From positions 38,604-102,603 of the forward strand of contig JAJQHY010000003.1 of assembly GCA_021199495.1 (NCBI GenBank): a stretch of DNA of 64,000 nt. The letters run 5' to 3'. Under the pieces are notes generated by a model. It searched no databases, was not told the origin of the DNA, and saw only the letters and a program-made list of their open reading frames with translations. Position numbers and translations under genes: made by a program. Of this stretch, positions 62,065 through 64,000 are shown in pieces. Source of the stretch: Lachnospiraceae bacterium. GTDB lineage: Bacteria > Bacillota > Clostridia > Lachnospirales > Lachnospiraceae. The stretch's first letter is position 1; every line of letters begins with the position of its first letter.

Positions 62065-63378
62065 ATGTTTACGACACTGCAAAATGCATTTAAAATCAAA
62101 GATATCCGAAAGAGAATTCTTTACACCTTCATGATGCTGGTTGTGATCCGTTTTGGATCACAGCTGCCGGTGCCGGGTACAAACAGGACGTATTTCGCTT
62201 CCTGGTTTGCTTCACAGACCAGCGACGCGTTCAGCTTTTTCAATGCATTTACCGGTGGATCGTTTTCCAGCTTTTCCATCCTTGCGCTGAGCATTACTCC
62301 CTACATCACATCCTCCATTATCATTCAGCTTCTGACCATCGCAATTCCGAAACTGGAAGAGATGCAGCGTGATGGCGAGGAGGGACGCAAGAAGATTGCT
62401 GCAATGACCCGTTATGTAACGGTCGCGCTGGCCTTGATCCAGTCGACTGCGCTTGCCATTGGTTTTGGCAGCCAGGGCCTGCTTGAGGAGTACAACGCGT
62501 TCAATGTCATAACGGTGATTGCGGCTCTGACGGCCGGCAGTGCCTTTCTGATGTGGGTTGGAGAGCAGATCACCGAGAAGGGCGTTGGAAATGGTATTTC
62601 CATCGTTCTGGTGATTAATATTCTTTCTACAATTCCCAGCGATTTTGAGGGACTTGCGGAGCAGTTTGTGTTTGGTAAGGCACCGGCAACAGCCATCCTT
62701 TCTGCGGTGATTATCATCGCCATTGTGCTGGGCATCGTTGCTTTTATCGTTGTATTGAATTCCGGTGTGCATAAAATTCCGGTTCAGTACGCGCAGAAGG
62801 TACAGGGCAGGAGAAGCGTCGGCGGCGCGAGCTCTAACATTCCTCTGAAGGTCAATACCTCCGGTGTGATACCTGTGATTTTTGCCTCCACAATCCTGCA
62901 GACGCCGAGCATCATCTGTACGCTTTTCGGAGTATCGGCATCCGGCGTTGGCGCTGAGATTATTAAGGTGCTGAGTTCCAGCTACTGGTTCAGCCCTTCC
63001 ACCCCGGTTTATTCTGTGGGTGTGATCCTCTATGTTGCCATGATTATCGGGTTCGCGTATTTTTATACGTCAGTTACGTTCAACCCGATGATGGTTTCTG
63101 ACAATATGAAGAGGCAGGGAGGCTTCATTCCCGGTATTCGCCCCGGTAAGCCCACTACTGACTATCTGAGCAGGGTTCTGCACTATATCGTGTTTATCGG
63201 CGCGATTGGTCTGGCGTTTGTGGCAATTGTTCCCTATGTATTTTCGGGAATTTTCAACGCCAGCGTGTCTTTCGGAGGCACGTCCCTGATCATTATTGTC
63301 AGTGTCATTCTGGAAACGATTGAGCAGGTGGAGTCCCAGATGCTGGTACGTAATTACAAGGGCTTCTTAAACAGTTAA
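62065..63378 (+). CDS. secY: Preprotein translocase subunit SecY
   Basis: 437 residues with ten membrane helices. It forms the export channel with SecE (17378). The plug and pore-ring region (GSFSSFSILALSITPYITSS) and the cytoplasmic loops that bind ribosome and SecA (VQYAQKVQGRR; ADNMKRQGGFIPGIRPGKPT-like segment near 345-365) are complete. It is the usual last-but-one block of the spc operon, before adk. Confidence 0.98.
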   Translation: MFTTLQNAFKIKDIRKRILYTFMMLVVIRFGSQLPVPGTNRTYFASWFASQTSDAFSFFNAFTGGSFSSFSILALSITPYITSSIIIQLLTIAIPKLEEMQRDGEEGRKKIAAMTRYVTVALALIQSTALAIGFGSQGLLEEYNAFNVITVIAALTAGSAFLMWVGEQITEKGVGNGISIVLVINILSTIPSDFEGLAEQFVFGKAPATAILSAVIIIAIVLGIVAFIVVLNSGVHKIPVQYAQKVQGRRSVGGASSNIPLKVNTSGVIPVIFASTILQTPSIICTLFGVSASGVGAEIIKVLSSSYWFSPSTPVYSVGVILYVAMIIGFAYFYTSVTFNPMMVSDNMKRQGGFIPGIRPGKPTTDYLSRVLHYIVFIGAIGLAFVAIVPYVFSGIFNASVSFGGTSLIIIVSVILETIEQVESQMLVRNYKGFLNS

Positions 63379-63390
63379 TAAAAAAGACAG

Positions 63391-63427
63391 ATATCTGGGC
63401 TGCAGTGGAAAACTCTGCCCAGATATG
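63391..63427 (+). terminator. Hairpin after secY
   Basis: ATATCTGGGC and GCCCAGATAT form a perfect 10-bp stem around a loop of 14-15 bases. Only GTTTCGCGTTT follows, so termination may be partial, allowing read-through to adk. Confidence 0.55.
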
Positions 63428-63453
63428 TTTCGCGTTTATTGAACAGAATGACA

Positions 63454-63539
63454 ATTCACAGGCGCTTCCCTGCGGGACGCCCTCCGGGTGTCTTACACAT
63501 GCGCAAAGGCGTCATGGAAAGTTTCAGATGTCTGTGAAT
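63454..63539 (+). repeat. Palindromic element in the adk leader, copy 2
   Basis: ATTCACAG (63454-63461) pairs with CTGTGAAT (63532-63539). Inside lies GACGCCC-TCC-GGGTGTC, a 7-bp stem. The edge 11-mer ATTCACAGGCG is identical to the element ahead of rpmG (17119-17169). Confidence 0.55.
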
Positions 63540-63555
63540 AGTCACAGGAGAAATC

Positions 63556-64000
63556 ATGAAGATTATTATGTTGGGAGCACCCGGCGCAGGTAAGGGTACG
63601 CAGGCCAAGATGATCGCGGAGAAATATCAGATTCCGCATATTTCTACCGGCGATATTTTCAGAGCCAATATCAAAAACGGGACTGAGCTGGGCAAGGAAG
63701 CAAAAAAATATATGGATCAGGGACTGCTGGTTCCCGATGAACTGACAGTGAAGATCCTTCTGGACAGAGTCGCACAGCCTGACTGTGTAAATGGTTATGT
63801 GCTGGACGGCTTCCCGCGCACCATTCCGCAGGCTGAAGTACTGGATTCAGCCCTGAATGAGATGGGAGACGCGATCGACTATGCGATTAACGTAGATGTT
63901 CCGGATGAAAATATTGTGAAGAGAATGAGCGGCCGGCGCGCCTGCTTAAGCTGCGGCGCTACGTATCACATTGAGCATGTTCCGCCGAAGAAAGAGGGCA
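63556..64000 (+). CDS. adk: Adenylate kinase, 5' part
   Basis: 148 complete codons are visible before the window ends. It equilibrates ATP + AMP with 2 ADP. The P-loop is [10 protein letters not shown] (8-17); STGDIFR and [12 protein letters not shown] bind AMP. The lid begins with CLSCGATYH, half of the four-Cys zinc site of Gram-positive enzymes. CAGGAG precedes the ATG. It follows secY as in most Firmicutes. Confidence 0.97.
   Translation, partial: MKIIMLGAPGAGKGTQAKMIAEKYQIPHISTGDIFRANIKNGTELGKEAKKYMDQGLLVPDELTVKILLDRVAQPDCVNGYVLDGFPRTIPQAEVLDSALNEMGDAIDYAINVDVPDENIVKRMSGRRACLSCGATYHIEHVPPKKEG

Overview
The window looks like a chromosomal segment of a moderately GC-rich clostridium, most likely a Lachnospiraceae member. 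The evidence is the gene order rpmG-secE-nusG-rplKA-rplJL-rpoBC, the zinc-type S14 and L33, adenylate kinase with a zinc-finger lid, strong AGGAGG ribosome binding sites, and protein sequences of clostridial character. Nothing in it looks like a phage, an IS element or a CRISPR array, and no tRNA or rRNA gene was seen.

Layout. 1-1482: 3' end of an FtsX/MacB-type permease with an unusual Met-rich helical ectodomain. 1573-5407: leftward hexuronate operon uxuA-uxuB-gntR with its own promoter, a candidate operator and a terminator. 5440-12469: rightward Fe-alcohol dehydrogenase, aldehyde dehydrogenase, and a translationally coupled Nudix-glpK-GH2 set. 12625-13551: leftward SAM hydroxide adenosyltransferase. 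13650-17045: two polytopic GT-C-like membrane proteins. 17042-33613: rpmG-secE-nusG-rplK-rplA-rplJ-rplL-rpoB-rpoC-rpsL-rpsG-fusA-tuf, with at least five internal promoters and several structured leaders, including a recognisable L10 leader with attenuator. 33641-42551: rhaM, a PfkB kinase, carB, a DUF1015 protein, a decayed ORF, a methyltransferase and udk. 42761-52294: a five-gene oligopeptide-type ABC transporter operon plus a membrane-anchored ApbE-like protein. 52401-64000: S10-spc ribosomal operon from rpsJ to secY, then adk, cut by the window end.

The most unusual part is the Opp-type operon. The binding protein appears circularly permuted: the segment that normally closes the family sits directly behind the lipoprotein signal, and the protein stops where that segment would normally begin. 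Its partners are also expanded. The OppB-like permease has an ectodomain of about 270 residues, the OppD-like ATPase carries a charged helical insertion of about 235 residues between Walker A and the Q-loop, and the OppF-like ATPase ends in two membrane helices. The operon ends with a divergent ApbE-fold protein. These changes in all but one component suggest a distinct transporter lineage.

This block of about 19 kb (rhaM to the ApbE-like gene) lies between tuf and rpsJ, which are adjacent in many bacteria, so the str and S10 clusters are separated here. rpsJ has its own promoter and attenuated leader. All functional calls are by recognition of motifs and family resemblance; no database search was run.
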